Shown here: positions 1 through 7,407 of the stretch, piece by piece
How positions within the stretch are numbered: the stretch's first letter is position 1
Layout of the letters: the number at the start of each line of letters is the position of its first letter
DNA from: Pseudomonadota bacterium
Lineage (GTDB): Bacteria > Myxococcota > Bradymonadia > UBA4248
Reading direction: 5' to 3'
Length of the DNA stretch: 8,931 nt
NCBI GenBank assembly: GCA_017613855.1
Contig: JAGACY010000421.1
Coordinates: 1 to 8,931 of the forward strand
The notes under the pieces: model-generated
What the model was told of the DNA's origin: nothing
Database searches by the model: none
The model's input: the letters and a program-made list of their open reading frames with translations, nothing else
Translations under genes and position numbers: made by a program

Positions 1-2
1 GC

Positions 3-767
3 CATTTAAATATTAAACATCCCCAAAATCTCGCAGAAAAAATCGCCTGGCTCGAGTACCATGAAATACATAATCTTAAAGTTGATTGTACTGATAAGTG
101 GGCTGTTCGGGATTATGTCAAATCAAAAGGACTCGAAGAAATACTCGTTCCTGTATACGGTGACGTCTATTCATCTGCGGAGGATTTGAATTTTACAGAT
201 CTTCCCGATCAATTTGTCCTCAAAGCGACCCATGGGTGCGGCATGAATCTGGTTTGCCCGGATAAACGTAACATACAGCAGGACGCAGTTTTAGCCACAC
301 TCAGACATTGGCTGTCCACTACTTTTGGTACATATTCATTTGAGCCCCATTACGAAACAATTCCGCATCGTTTTTATATTGAAAAATATTTGGGGGATGG
401 GGACGCGATGGTGGACTATAAATTCTTTTGTTTTCATGGAAAACCATCATTCGTCGAAGTATGCAGCAATCGAAAATCGGGTTTAAAACTCTCCTTGTAT
501 GACATGGACTGGAACCGCTTAGATGCCATTACCGAAAAACGATATACCCCCGAATTGCTCGAACGTCCGAAAAATTTTGAGCGAATGAAAGAAATTGCAG
601 AAATTCTTTCTGAGGATTTCGTGTTTGTTCGCGTAGATTTATATCATATTGAAGATCAAATATATTTCAGTGAGTTGACGTTCACTCCAGCCACATGTGT
701 ACTCGCCAATTTCAAGGAAGATTTCCTCCTGGAAGAGGGGAAAAAGCTCACGTTACCATCACTCTGA
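3..767 (+). CDS. TupA-like ATP-grasp protein, 5' end outside window
   Basis: The reading frame is open from the window edge to TGA at 765-767, giving 254 residues. A TTG at 186 could be taken as a start, but the family signature continues upstream of it (NLAEKIAWLEYH, then TDKWAVRDYVKSKGLEE), so the gene begins outside the window. Visible signatures are LPDQFVLKATHGCG near residues 67-80, resembling the glycine-rich nucleotide loop of TupA-type ATP-grasp enzymes; the YKFFCFHGKPSFVEV block; and YFSELTFTP near the C-terminus, where family members place their metal-binding acidic residue. TupA-type proteins catalyse ATP-dependent ligations and are typical of teichuronopeptide, capsule or LPS gene clusters; the substrate here cannot be read from sequence. 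The final stretch (FTPATCVLANFKEDF) is less standard than the usual glycine-containing ending. A polysaccharide locus probably lies to the left. Family assignment is fairly sure; function is inferred. Confidence 0.85.
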   Translation, partial: HLNIKHPQNLAEKIAWLEYHEIHNLKVDCTDKWAVRDYVKSKGLEEILVPVYGDVYSSAEDLNFTDLPDQFVLKATHGCGMNLVCPDKRNIQQDAVLATLRHWLSTTFGTYSFEPHYETIPHRFYIEKYLGDGDAMVDYKFFCFHGKPSFVEVCSNRKSGLKLSLYDMDWNRLDAITEKRYTPELLERPKNFERMKEIAEILSEDFVFVRVDLYHIEDQIYFSELTFTPATCVLANFKEDFLLEEGKKLTLPSL

Positions 768-796
768 CAAGCGGATTTTCTTTTCCGCAAAACCAT

Positions 797-853
797 AAAA
801 CCGCGTATTTGTTTATGGCGTGAGAAAGCACGCCATAAACAAATAGCGGTTTT
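797..853 (+). repeat. Bulged palindrome 1 (REP-like hairpin)
   Basis: The left arm is AAAACCGC (797-804), an unpaired G805, then TATTTGTTTATGGCGTG (806-822). The loop is AGAAAG (823-828). The right arm is CACGCCATAAACAAATA (829-845) and GCGGTTTT (846-853). All 25 pairs are Watson-Crick with a single bulged G. It starts 29 bases after the ATP-grasp stop codon, so it may also end or protect that transcript; only four T follow the stem, which makes a weak intrinsic terminator. Its architecture matches the three other hairpins listed here. Confidence 0.85.
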
Positions 854-858
854 GGCAA

Positions 859-889
859 GGCGTATTGGCGGCAAAAGCCGCCAATAGCC
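859..889 (+). repeat. Bulged palindrome 2 (REP-like hairpin)
   Basis: The left arm is GGC (859-861), an unpaired G862, then TATTGGCGGC (863-872). The loop is AAAA (873-876). The right arm is GCCGCCAATA (877-886) and GCC (887-889). It lies five bases after palindrome 1 and has the same single bulged G directly before TATT, facing an intact AATA-GC on the other arm. No T-tract follows, so it is not an intrinsic terminator. Confidence 0.85.
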
Positions 890-938
890 GCGCACCGCAA
901 AAAATCTCCATCTTTGCCTTTAGCCACCAAATCCCTTA

Positions 939-947
939 TGCTATACT
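939..947 (+). promoter_or_regulatory. Extended -10 promoter for the pilin gene
   Basis: TG at 939-940, one base, then TATACT at 942-947 forms an extended -10 element. A hexamer 17 bases upstream (TTTAGC, 919-924) matches the -35 consensus at only three positions, which is tolerable with an extended -10. Transcription would begin near 954, leaving a leader of about 18 bases. I looked for a sigma-54 GG-N10-GC element, common at pilA genes, and found none with correct spacing. Confidence 0.5.
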
Positions 948-956
948 GGCCCGCAT

Positions 957-968
957 GGGGGAGGAGGT
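957..968 (+). promoter_or_regulatory. Long purine-rich ribosome binding site of the pilin gene
   Basis: GGGGGAGGAGGT holds two overlapping GGAGG registers, at 960-964 and 963-967. They lie 7 and 4 bases before the ATG at 972. This fixes the start and suggests strong translation, as expected for a major pilin. Confidence 0.8.
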
Positions 969-971
969 CAT

Positions 972-1613
972 ATGATAAATCGAGATGCTAAAGGTTTTAC
1001 GCTAATTGAACTCATGATCGTCGTCGCCATTATCGGTATTCTTGCGGCGGTTGCGATTCCGGCTTATTCCCATTTTGTCAGAGCGTCCAAAACCGCAGAT
1101 GGACTCGAAAAAGTAAAAGCCATTGCCGATGGTGCGATTATGTATTTTAATAGCGACCACCATTACAATGACAATGGGCTTGAAAAACGCAAATTCATTT
1201 ACCCAAGCTGCAGTTCCACGCCTGGTGTCTGTACATCCAAAACAATTGTTCTGAGTAATGTCACGAATGGTGATGATTTTACCGTGGACGGTATTGATAT
1301 CCCCACACCTCCCATCGGGGCAAAAGCACAGCTGACTGCGGCAGCATTTTCAACCGCACCCTGGCTGGATTTGGGATTTAACGTGGGTGGTCCGACTTAT
1401 TACAATTTCGGATATCGAGCCTGGGTGGATCATAATGCCGTGGATGCAGAAGGCAATGAGTTGCTGGATGATGATGGGAAAAACATTAAAGTCACCGACG
1501 GCTCATGTTTTACGGCTGCTGCATTAGGAAGTCTGCAGTCTGTCCATGACTCAAAAGTATGGATTTCCGGCAAACCGGATGGTACCGTCACCCCGCTTTT
1601 CCGCAATGAATAA
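972..1613 (+). CDS. pilA: Type IV prepilin (PilA-like)
   Basis: A 213-residue type IV pilin precursor, secreted and polymerised into pili. The short leader MINRDAKG ends in Gly8; prepilin peptidase (PilD) would cut before Phe9, and Glu at mature position 5 (Glu13) is present, followed by the canonical hydrophobic helix to about residue 32. The mature chain of 205 residues is longer than the usual 145-160. Three cysteines are visible (Cys80, Cys87, Cys178); C80 and C87 could form a small disulfide loop. Residues 153-171 are strikingly acidic (D153, D158, E160, E163, D166-168), suggesting a metal-binding or exposed loop. The central [11 protein letters not shown] segment fits long pilins of the delta-proteobacterial type. 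The gene stands alone with its own promoter and terminator. It could be a minor pilin or pseudopilin, but the strong translation signal favours a main pilin. The gene symbol is by family, not proven orthology. Confidence 0.85.
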   Translation: MINRDAKGFTLIELMIVVAIIGILAAVAIPAYSHFVRASKTADGLEKVKAIADGAIMYFNSDHHYNDNGLEKRKFIYPSCSSTPGVCTSKTIVLSNVTNGDDFTVDGIDIPTPPIGAKAQLTAAAFSTAPWLDLGFNVGGPTYYNFGYRAWVDHNAVDAEGNELLDDDGKNIKVTDGSCFTAAALGSLQSVHDSKVWISGKPDGTVTPLFRNE

Positions 1614-1619
1614 ATCTCA

Positions 1620-1646
1620 AAGCGCTCTCTGCAGCGCTTATTTTTT
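1620..1646 (+). terminator. Intrinsic terminator of the pilin gene, copy 1
   Basis: The stem is AAGCGCT (1620-1626) with AGCGCTT (1633-1639), a six-base loop CTCTGC, then A and T6 (1641-1646). It begins seven bases after the pilin stop codon. Confidence 0.8.
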
Positions 1647-1670
1647 ACCCCGATGAATGAATAAATCTCA

Positions 1671-1697
1671 AAGCGCTCTCAGGAGCGCTTATTTTTT
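1671..1697 (+). terminator. Intrinsic terminator, copy 2, overlapping the tgpA stop codon
   Basis: The stem is AAGCGCT (1671-1677) with AGCGCTT (1684-1690), extendable by a C1678-G1683 pair, followed by A and T6 (1692-1697). The right arm and T-tract hold the antisense of the last two lysine codons and the stop of tgpA. Read on the minus strand, the hairpin is followed by TTTGAGATTTATT, an imperfect U-tract, so it may also slow transcription from tgpA. Confidence 0.7.
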
Positions 1698-3677
1698 ACC
1701 CCGAAGGAGGCTGCCTGCATTTCTCCAGATTCTGCAATTCTCTTTAAATGCAGCAAAACGGTGCAAAGATCCACCTTGCACTTCGCGATAGAGGTTCTGA
1801 ATATAATTTCTTGCAAATGCCTGTAGTTCCGGGTTTTCAGGACAATCTTTGTGCCACCAGTCTTCGAGCGAACGGGATGATATCAGTTTGCCAAGATTGG
1901 AGTTTGGATTGGCATTTTGCAATTCATGCCATGCCAGACGCCAAACGTCATGCGTTGGCATCATACGGCGTCGGAACCATTTCATCAGACGCATAGCAAG
2001 AATGCACAGCAGTACCAATATCGCCAGCCCACTTCCAAACAAAGCGATATGCGATTTTACCCATAAATAAAGATCGCGCGGCTGGTACGAAGCAAACCAA
2101 TCATCAATCCGAATCAGCCAGTTCACCTGGACCTGCTGAGCCCCCGATGGCGTCGGATCGTAGATTTCCCAATGGTTATCCGTATACACTTCAACCCAGC
2201 TATGGGCATGAGCCGATCGCACATGGTTGTACCCATCGCGAAATTCAGACGACACAAAACCGGTCACATTGTGCACGGGGACATTCAAAATCGCTAATAA
2301 AACAGCCATCGTCGTCGAAAAGACTTCGCAATGCCCGAATTTCTGTCGAAACAGGAAATCCTCCACAATGGAGCCCTCACGCGGTGGTCTTTCCAGGCTG
2401 TATTGATAGTGTGTCTTGAGATAATCGCGAATGCGATCTGCCTTTTCGCGATTGTTCGAAGCATCTCCGACAATATCCTGAGCCATTTTAGCCAAACGCA
2501 GCCAGGAGAGAGGTTCGCGCCGCTTACTGGGCCAAATCATTCGCGGTTGAGAGGCCATATCCGGCACTTGTTTAAAAAGGTCACGCCCTCCAATGAAAGC
2601 AAACAGCTCCCCAAAGTGCGATAATAAGTAATGTTGACGGCGTGTCCCCTCCTTCTTGGCGTCATCCAGATAAAACTGGTAGCCCATGAGCGGTTCGCCG
2701 CGTTTCCATCCCCATCGGCGCCACAATCCCAGGGAATCCTCATAAAATCTGACTTCACTATCTTGAGCGTCCGGTAATTTTGAAATACGAATCGTCCCTT
2801 CAATGCTCGGAATTCGATAATCGCGCCATTCGCGTACAAATTCCAATGTATAAGGCAATTCACTGGACATGGAGATATCACCGGCATGTCTGACGGTTGC
2901 ACTCAGTGAACGCCAATTGGTCCCATCAAAAGCATCCTGGACGTCGATGCGCCAATAATACCCTTCGGGATGAATGGGGACATTTGCCCGAAACATCAAA
3001 GAAGTATCGAGATTAATTTTTCCGGTTTTGTCGAGCGCCACGTCTGGAAAGCTCCCTCTGGGCTGTTCAAGCCCGGGAACTGGTGCATCAGCACCCCAAC
3101 GGGGAACGAGTAAAAAAAGCAGACCGCCCACGCCAAAAGCGATCAAGGCCAAAAAAGCAATGGTTCTCCAGAATTGTCCCCGAGAAATCACAATTCCCTG
3201 AACTCGTCCCGAAACAAAACCGAGGCTGCCGGTGGTTGGTTCAACCATCGACTGACGAATCAAAAAACCAAAGAGGATTGAAAAATAAACCGCCAAAAAA
3301 GCAAGAAATTCCAAGGCCGGCATATCAATCGCCAGGCACACGAGCGGTATGATCGTCAAAACTCCGATTTGCACACGCTCCGTCGTTTTGGAATGGCTCA
3401 GAGCACGGTATCCCAAAAGTGCCCAAATCACATCGAGGCAAAGATGAAACAAAAAAGTCTGATAGCCTGCAGGATCACGAAACTCGAGCGCAATGAGTCC
3501 CGCAAAGAGCATCACACCTAAAAAGCGGAAAAACCCGTGTTTATGGATTCCGAAAAATTCCAGAATCGCACCAAGGCCTGTGAATCCCAATACGACTGCG
3601 CAAGTCGCAATGCTGCATATATCCCGAAAGGTACAGGCCAGTACACATAATGCGATCAGAAGATACAGCAGCCACAT
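1689..3677 (-). CDS. tgpA: TgpA-family membrane transglutaminase-like protein
   Basis: 662 residues, close to Pseudomonas TgpA. The start is the ATG at 3677-3675, whose A is the last base of the mreD stop (TGATG). The frame stays open to 3821, but that extension lies inside mreD and has no membrane character. Order of parts: several hydrophobic helices over residues 1-140, a further helix at about 170-191 ending in LLVPRW, a soluble periplasmic region, then the transglutaminase core. The likely catalytic triad is Cys450 (in FGHCEVFST), His492 (in HSWVEVY) and Asp507 (in IYDPTP). A last helix lies at about 542-564, followed by a roughly 95-residue cytoplasmic tail resembling DUF4129. All three core residues are kept, so catalysis is plausible; the natural substrate of this family is not established as far as I know. 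Its coupling to mreD implies production together with the cell-wall elongation complex. It ends at TAA within a terminator arm, convergent to the pilin gene. Confidence 0.88.
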   Translation of the reverse strand: MWLLYLLIALCVLACTFRDICSIATCAVVLGFTGLGAILEFFGIHKHGFFRFLGVMLFAGLIALEFRDPAGYQTFLFHLCLDVIWALLGYRALSHSKTTERVQIGVLTIIPLVCLAIDMPALEFLAFLAVYFSILFGFLIRQSMVEPTTGSLGFVSGRVQGIVISRGQFWRTIAFLALIAFGVGGLLFLLVPRWGADAPVPGLEQPRGSFPDVALDKTGKINLDTSLMFRANVPIHPEGYYWRIDVQDAFDGTNWRSLSATVRHAGDISMSSELPYTLEFVREWRDYRIPSIEGTIRISKLPDAQDSEVRFYEDSLGLWRRWGWKRGEPLMGYQFYLDDAKKEGTRRQHYLLSHFGELFAFIGGRDLFKQVPDMASQPRMIWPSKRREPLSWLRLAKMAQDIVGDASNNREKADRIRDYLKTHYQYSLERPPREGSIVEDFLFRQKFGHCEVFSTTMAVLLAILNVPVHNVTGFVSSEFRDGYNHVRSAHAHSWVEVYTDNHWEIYDPTPSGAQQVQVNWLIRIDDWFASYQPRDLYLWVKSHIALFGSGLAILVLLCILAMRLMKWFRRRMMPTHDVWRLAWHELQNANPNSNLGKLISSRSLEDWWHKDCPENPELQAFARNYIQNLYREVQGGSLHRFAAFKENCRIWRNAGSLLRGKK

Positions 3678-4186
3678 CAAGTCAATCCCGTCGTGCGGCG
3701 CCTGGACATCAGACGTTCCAATCGCAAGACGAGCCACATCACCACGGGAGTAGCAATGGTCGTTGCAATGGCATCCTTCCAGAAGAACCTGGCGAATAAT
3801 GCCCAATATTGGGTCGACCAATAATAGAGGCTATACAACAAAGCCTGCAGACTCTCGAAAAAAATGCAGAGCAAACAGGACCATATCATCAAAGCAAAGA
3901 CGCGTTCATACCGAAACCGGCTCAGCAAAGCGCGCGCAATGCCAAAGGTAACCATCAGCGCAAAAGCATAAATTCCTATCGGCCCGGATACAAAATAATC
4001 ACAAATCATCGCCAGAATGAGAATGGAGATGGCAGATGACATCATCGGCATCGACAGGGCCCCCGTCAAAAGCGCCGCTATCGCACAAAATTGGCACACC
4101 ATCTGTATTCCGAATGCCGATCCGACATTGGTTTGAATCAACATCAAAATGAAAGCGCATAAAGCATTAAGTATCACGCGTTTCAT
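3677..4186 (-). CDS. mreD: Rod shape-determining protein MreD
   Basis: 169 residues, almost wholly hydrophobic with about five membrane segments, the size and character of MreD. The start ATG at 4186-4184 overlaps the mreC stop (ATGA, 4186-4183), and the stop TGA at 3679-3677 overlaps the tgpA start (TGATG). Both junctions suggest translational coupling. MreD is an inner-membrane member of the elongation complex with MreC, RodA and PBP2. Sequence conservation in this family is low, so the assignment rests on position after mreC, length and topology. The C-terminus is basic (MSRRRTTGLT). Confidence 0.88.
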   Translation of the reverse strand: MKRVILNALCAFILMLIQTNVGSAFGIQMVCQFCAIAALLTGALSMPMMSSAISILILAMICDYFVSGPIGIYAFALMVTFGIARALLSRFRYERVFALMIWSCLLCIFFESLQALLYSLYYWSTQYWALFARFFWKDAIATTIATPVVMWLVLRLERLMSRRRTTGLT

Positions 4187-5046
4187 GGGCGTTGTCTCTT
4201 GCGCGTTTCTTCCTGAACGCCCGTAATGATGTAAACTTCTTCAAGCCTCGAAAAATCGACAATGGGTTCGACGGTCACTTCCTGATAGAGACCAAAGGAT
4301 TTGGTATTGATGGAACTGACACGGCCAACGGGCAATTCTTTGGGGAAAGTCCCCGCACGCCCGCTTGTCACAATCAATTCGCCTTCTTCGACCTCATCCC
4401 GGCGAAGCAAATAGGAGATCTTCGCCTCATATTTTTTATCATCACCGGTACCCGACAAAATCCCGCGTGAACGATTGAGCTGCGTCATGACATCGATATT
4501 CGATCTGGGATCGACCGACAGCATGACATCGCAATACTTGCCCTCGACACGCTCTATGCGTCCGACGACACCTTCCGAAGAAACAACAGGCATTTCCGGC
4601 AGGATGCCATCTGTCTCGGTTTCCAGACGCAAAGTCAGAACGCGGAAAAATGGTGACATATCGGCTGCAATGACGCGCGCAGGTTCCAGTTTATAAATGG
4701 GACGCTGCTGTTTAAAGCCGACGAGACGGGTCAGACGCGCGTTTTGCTGCAAAATCCCCTGAAGCCCGATGTTTTCTTCGCGCAGTCTTGCATTCTCGCT
4801 GCGCAGCATATCATTGTCACGCTTGGTATGAATCAGATCGATATACGAATCCCAAAAATTCGAAGCATTCCCAACGACAAAATCATTGTGGCTCTGAATA
4901 CGGCCAACGCCGGATAGAACAGGTTTCTCGACGATCGTTGGCTTTGACCGCGCGTTGCCAAACAACACAAAAATGAGAACCGGAAGCGCAATCGACAACG
5001 CCACGACCACCATTGTCTGATAGCGTTTAATGATCGCCTTCATCAT
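4183..5046 (-). CDS. mreC: Rod shape-determining protein MreC
   Basis: 287 residues. There is a short cytoplasmic N-terminus, one membrane anchor at about residues 12-30, a coiled coil at about 65-110 (TKRDNDMLRSENARLREEN and onward), and the paired beta-barrel periplasmic domain at about 120-275. Family hallmarks are SSEGVVGRIERVEG, a DPRSNIDVMTQ block and VTSGRAGTFPKELPVGRV. MreC bridges cytoplasmic MreB and the periplasmic wall synthases, chiefly by activating PBP2. The gene begins four bases after the mreB stop; two adjacent ATG codons (5046 and 5043) could start it. The nearest purine-rich signal, GTGAG at about 5055-5059, lies within the end of mreB and is weak, so translation probably depends on re-initiation from mreB. 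The end overlaps mreD by four bases. Confidence 0.95.
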   Translation of the reverse strand: MMKAIIKRYQTMVVVALSIALPVLIFVLFGNARSKPTIVEKPVLSGVGRIQSHNDFVVGNASNFWDSYIDLIHTKRDNDMLRSENARLREENIGLQGILQQNARLTRLVGFKQQRPIYKLEPARVIAADMSPFFRVLTLRLETETDGILPEMPVVSSEGVVGRIERVEGKYCDVMLSVDPRSNIDVMTQLNRSRGILSGTGDDKKYEAKISYLLRRDEVEEGELIVTSGRAGTFPKELPVGRVSSINTKSFGLYQEVTVEPIVDFSRLEEVYIITGVQEETRKRQRP

Positions 5047-5050
5047 AATA

Positions 5051-6097
<1,047 letters not shown>

Positions 6098-6124
6098 TCA
6101 GGTACGTCCCAATGCAAACACACC

Positions 6125-6346
6125 TTAACGTTCACGATAAGTAATACGACCACGCGTTAAATCGTATGGCGAAAGCTCCACCGTGACTTTGTCACCCGGA
6201 AGAATACGGATAAAAAACTTACGCATTTTTCCCGAGACGTGTGCAAGTACCACATGTTTATTTTCAAGTTCCACTCGGAACATGGCATTTCTCAATGCTT
6301 CGACTACCGTTCCATCCACGGTAATCCCTTCTTCTTTTCCTGCCAC
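6125..6346 (-). CDS. infA: Translation initiation factor IF-1, GTG start
   Basis: 73 residues, matching the usual 72 of IF-1, a single OB-fold protein that binds the ribosomal A site during initiation. Hallmarks are [40 protein letters not shown] and [10 protein letters not shown]. The start is GTG at 6346-6344, giving [13 protein letters not shown] good ribosome binding site, AGGAG (plus-strand 6352-6356), lies five bases before it. A longer frame from an ATG at 6397 would add 17 residues that have no counterpart in IF-1 and would swallow this binding site. The gene heads the operon with mreB, and its own promoter lies just upstream. This is unlike the common bacterial locations of infA (near ribosomal protein genes, or alone). 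Confidence 0.96.
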   Translation of the reverse strand: MAGKEEGITVDGTVVEALRNAMFRVELENKHVVLAHVSGKMRKFFIRILPGDKVTVELSPYDLTRGRITYRER

Positions 6347-6408
6347 TTCAACTCCTGAATATGTTTGCTTTATCCAACCCCGAGTCAAGCCCCCCAAACC
6401 GGGGCAAC

Positions 6409-6458
6409 GTTATAATGAAAACAAACCCGCTGTGCAAACGATACTTTATTTTTTTTAA
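6409..6458 (-). promoter_or_regulatory. Promoter of the infA-mreBCD-tgpA operon with UP-like tract
   Basis: On the minus strand the order is -35 TTGCAC (plus positions 6432-6437), a 17-base spacer, and -10 TATAAC (6409-6414). Directly upstream of the -35 is an A-rich tract (A8, then TAAAG; plus positions 6444-6456), placed where an UP element contacts the alpha subunit of RNA polymerase. Transcription would start near 6402, giving a leader of about 55 bases. This would be a strong sigma-70-type promoter. Confidence 0.7.
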
Positions 6459-6459
6459 T

Positions 6460-6490
6460 GCCGCCTTTTGCCTGACGGCAATACGGCGGC
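6460..6490 (-). repeat. Bulged palindrome 4 (REP-like hairpin, one mismatch)
   Basis: Read on the minus strand from 6490: GCCGCC, an unpaired G (6484), TATTGCC, loop GTCA, GGCAAAA, GGCGGC. The inner arm has one A-A mismatch (6482 with 6467). A single T in place of that A would restore the AATA seen in palindrome 2. It lies six bases after palindrome 3 in the same orientation. Confidence 0.7.
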
Positions 6491-6496
6491 TGCTAC

Positions 6497-6522
6497 GGCC
6501 TATCGGCTGCGCCGATACGGCC
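6497..6522 (-). repeat. Bulged palindrome 3 (REP-like hairpin)
   Basis: Read on the minus strand from 6522: GGCC, an unpaired G (6518), TATCGGC, loop GCA, GCCGATA, GGCC. All 11 pairs are perfect, with the single bulged G before TAT as in the other three palindromes. It is oriented in the same sense as the hemolysin III gene, whose transcript would contain it if transcription runs on. Confidence 0.8.
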
Positions 6523-6567
6523 TCCGATTCTGTTATGCACGATTCACGCATTCCAAATGCCAAATGG

Positions 6568-6660
6568 CACATTCAAATCAATTGCGCATTGCAAATTGCG
6601 AATTAATCAGACTTTTCCTGTAGTTTTGCAAATTCAATTGCGAATTGCGCATTCAAATCA
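6568..6660. repeat. Cluster of repeated AT-rich words
   Basis: Several words occur twice in shuffled order: CATTCAAATCA (6570-6580 and 6650-6660), ATTGCGCATT (6581-6590 and 6644-6653), ATTGCGAATT (6595-6604 and 6637-6646) and GCAAATT (6591-6597 and 6628-6634). Several are near-palindromic. The last copy of CATTCAAATCA includes the stop codon of the hemolysin III gene on the minus strand. Confidence 0.75.
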
Positions 6661-7353
6661 CGTCATGCACAAATAAACCATGAAATAATGCACGATCGTT
6701 CCCAAGACGATAAAACAATGAAAAATCTCGTGACAGCCAAACCTGGGGTTGTTCCGCCCCGGCCATTTCAACGCATACATAACCCCGCCAAGGGTATAGA
6801 AAACGCCGCCGCCGGCCATCCACAAAATGGGCACGATCCCCGCATTTTGGTAAATAAACGGAATCGAAATGACACTCACCCAACCGAGCCCAAGATAAAT
6901 GCCAGCCGTTACCCAGCGCGGAGGATTGATCCAGAAGAAAGAAATGAGTGCCGCAATGACAGCCAAAGACCAAATCACCGACAAAAGCACCGTTCCCAAC
7001 GTACCTGCCAAAATCGTCAGGCACAGCGGCACATAAGTCCCGGCAATCAAAAAATTGACTGCCATGTGATCGAACTTCCTCAGGTTGATCCGCCCCTCTA
7101 CGCTCGTATTCACGCTATGATACAGCGTACTCGCCGTATAGAGCAGGATCATCGTAAAACAAAAAACGCCATACCCAATGTTGAGCCCCACACTATGCAC
7201 GGGGAACGTCTTTATCAATAAAAAAATCGTACCGATGACGGCCAGAACAATACCAACCCCATGGGTAATAGCCGACCAGGGCCGAAGCCCGTCGTATGGA
7301 TTGCGCCCTTTTTCGCTCGGGCGGCGAGAATTCTGATCAAATGAAGCGTCCAT
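6658..7353 (-). CDS. Hemolysin III / PAQR-family membrane protein
   Basis: 231 residues from the ATG at 7353-7351, the usual family length. Upstream in-frame ATGs exist (7464, 7428, 7392), but the added residues look unrelated to the family and run through a hairpin; GAGGGA lies seven bases before the chosen ATG. The protein has a short polar N-terminus, then seven membrane segments. Conserved residues of the PAQR superfamily are visible: Ser75 and His79 in STLYHSV, Asp95 in KFDHMAVNF, and His208 and His212 in GCHEIFHCF, the set that binds zinc in adiponectin receptors. A hydrolase activity on lipids is suggested for the superfamily; the bacterial role is not settled, and the name hemolysin is historical. 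It is transcribed in the same direction as infA, but a 311-base gap and an infA promoter separate them. No clear terminator follows. Confidence 0.9.
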   Translation of the reverse strand: MDASFDQNSRRPSEKGRNPYDGLRPWSAITHGVGIVLAVIGTIFLLIKTFPVHSVGLNIGYGVFCFTMILLYTASTLYHSVNTSVEGRINLRKFDHMAVNFLIAGTYVPLCLTILAGTLGTVLLSVIWSLAVIAALISFFWINPPRWVTAGIYLGLGWVSVISIPFIYQNAGIVPILWMAGGGVFYTLGGVMYALKWPGRNNPRFGCHEIFHCFIVLGTIVHYFMVYLCMT

Positions 7354-7366
7354 CCCGGAATCCCTC

Positions 7367-7394
7367 AAAAAAATGATGACGCTCTGCGTCATCA
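7367..7394 (-). terminator. Terminator-like hairpin in the hemolysin III leader
   Basis: On the minus strand, TGATGACGC (7394-7386), loop AGA and GCGTCATCA (7382-7374) form a perfect nine-pair stem, followed at once by T7 (7373-7367). The ribosome binding site GAGGGA follows without a gap, so the hairpin ends 20 bases before the ATG. It may end transcription from the BspA-like gene 124 bases upstream, or act as an attenuator of the hemolysin III gene. On the plus strand no T-tract follows. Confidence 0.75.
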
Positions 7395-7407
7395 CGGTTC
7401 GGAACGC

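Larger units (their letters stand above)
1605..1704. repeat. Tandem duplication of the convergent gene-end junction
   Basis: Bases 1605-1653 recur at 1656-1704 with an offset of 51 bases. Over 49 bases I see two differences (1630 T versus 1681 A, 1632 C versus 1683 G), both at the hairpin loop. Each unit contains the pilin end (AATGAATAA), a terminator hairpin with T6, and the sequence that on the other strand reads GGTAAAAAATAA, the last codons of tgpA. Only the first unit is used as the pilin end and only the second as the tgpA end, so the duplication changes neither protein. Confidence 0.9.
6347..6657. other. Non-coding region between infA and the hemolysin III gene
   Basis: 311 bases with no convincing gene. 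From infA outwards: the ribosome binding site (6352-6356), a leader with a possible C4G/CG4 hairpin (6379-6404), the promoter and A-rich tract (6409-6458), two bulged palindromes on the minus strand (6460-6490 and 6497-6522), a stretch with nothing recognisable (6523-6567), and a cluster of repeated AT-rich words (6568-6660) that runs into the stop codon of the upstream gene. No clear intrinsic terminator for the upstream gene is visible. Confidence 0.7.

Noticed and set aside
186..188. TTG as the start of the ATP-grasp gene
   Set aside because: The frame is open to the window edge and the upstream residues match the family (KIAWLEYH, DKWAVRDYV).
852..869. Sigma-54 promoter upstream of the pilin (TGGCAAG, then TTGGC)
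   Set aside because: GG and GC are 12 bases apart and not 10, and the site lies inside palindrome 2 about 100 bases from the start codon.
785..904. Mobile element of about 100 bp flanked by direct repeats CCGCAAAA (785-792 and 895-902)
   Set aside because: An eight-base match over this distance is easily chance, and there are no terminal inverted repeats at those ends.
656..930. Minus-strand frames across the ATP-grasp end and the palindromes
   Set aside because: They cross a hairpin pair, lie antisense to a conserved gene and resemble no protein family.
3678..3821. Longer start for tgpA
   Set aside because: The added 48 residues are translated from inside mreD in another frame; the ATG at 3677 begins with a membrane helix and fits the TGATG coupling.
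6347..6390. TTGACT on the minus strand (plus 6383-6388) as the infA -35
   Set aside because: The only -10-like hexamer behind it has a 19-base spacer and would place the start point inside the ribosome binding site.
6347..6397. ATG at 6397 as the infA start
   Set aside because: It adds 17 residues not found in IF-1 and covers the AGGAG site that serves the GTG at 6346.
6411..6416. Perfect TATAAT on the plus strand
   Set aside because: No -35 lies at a workable distance and no plus-strand gene follows; the overlapping minus-strand promoter explains it.
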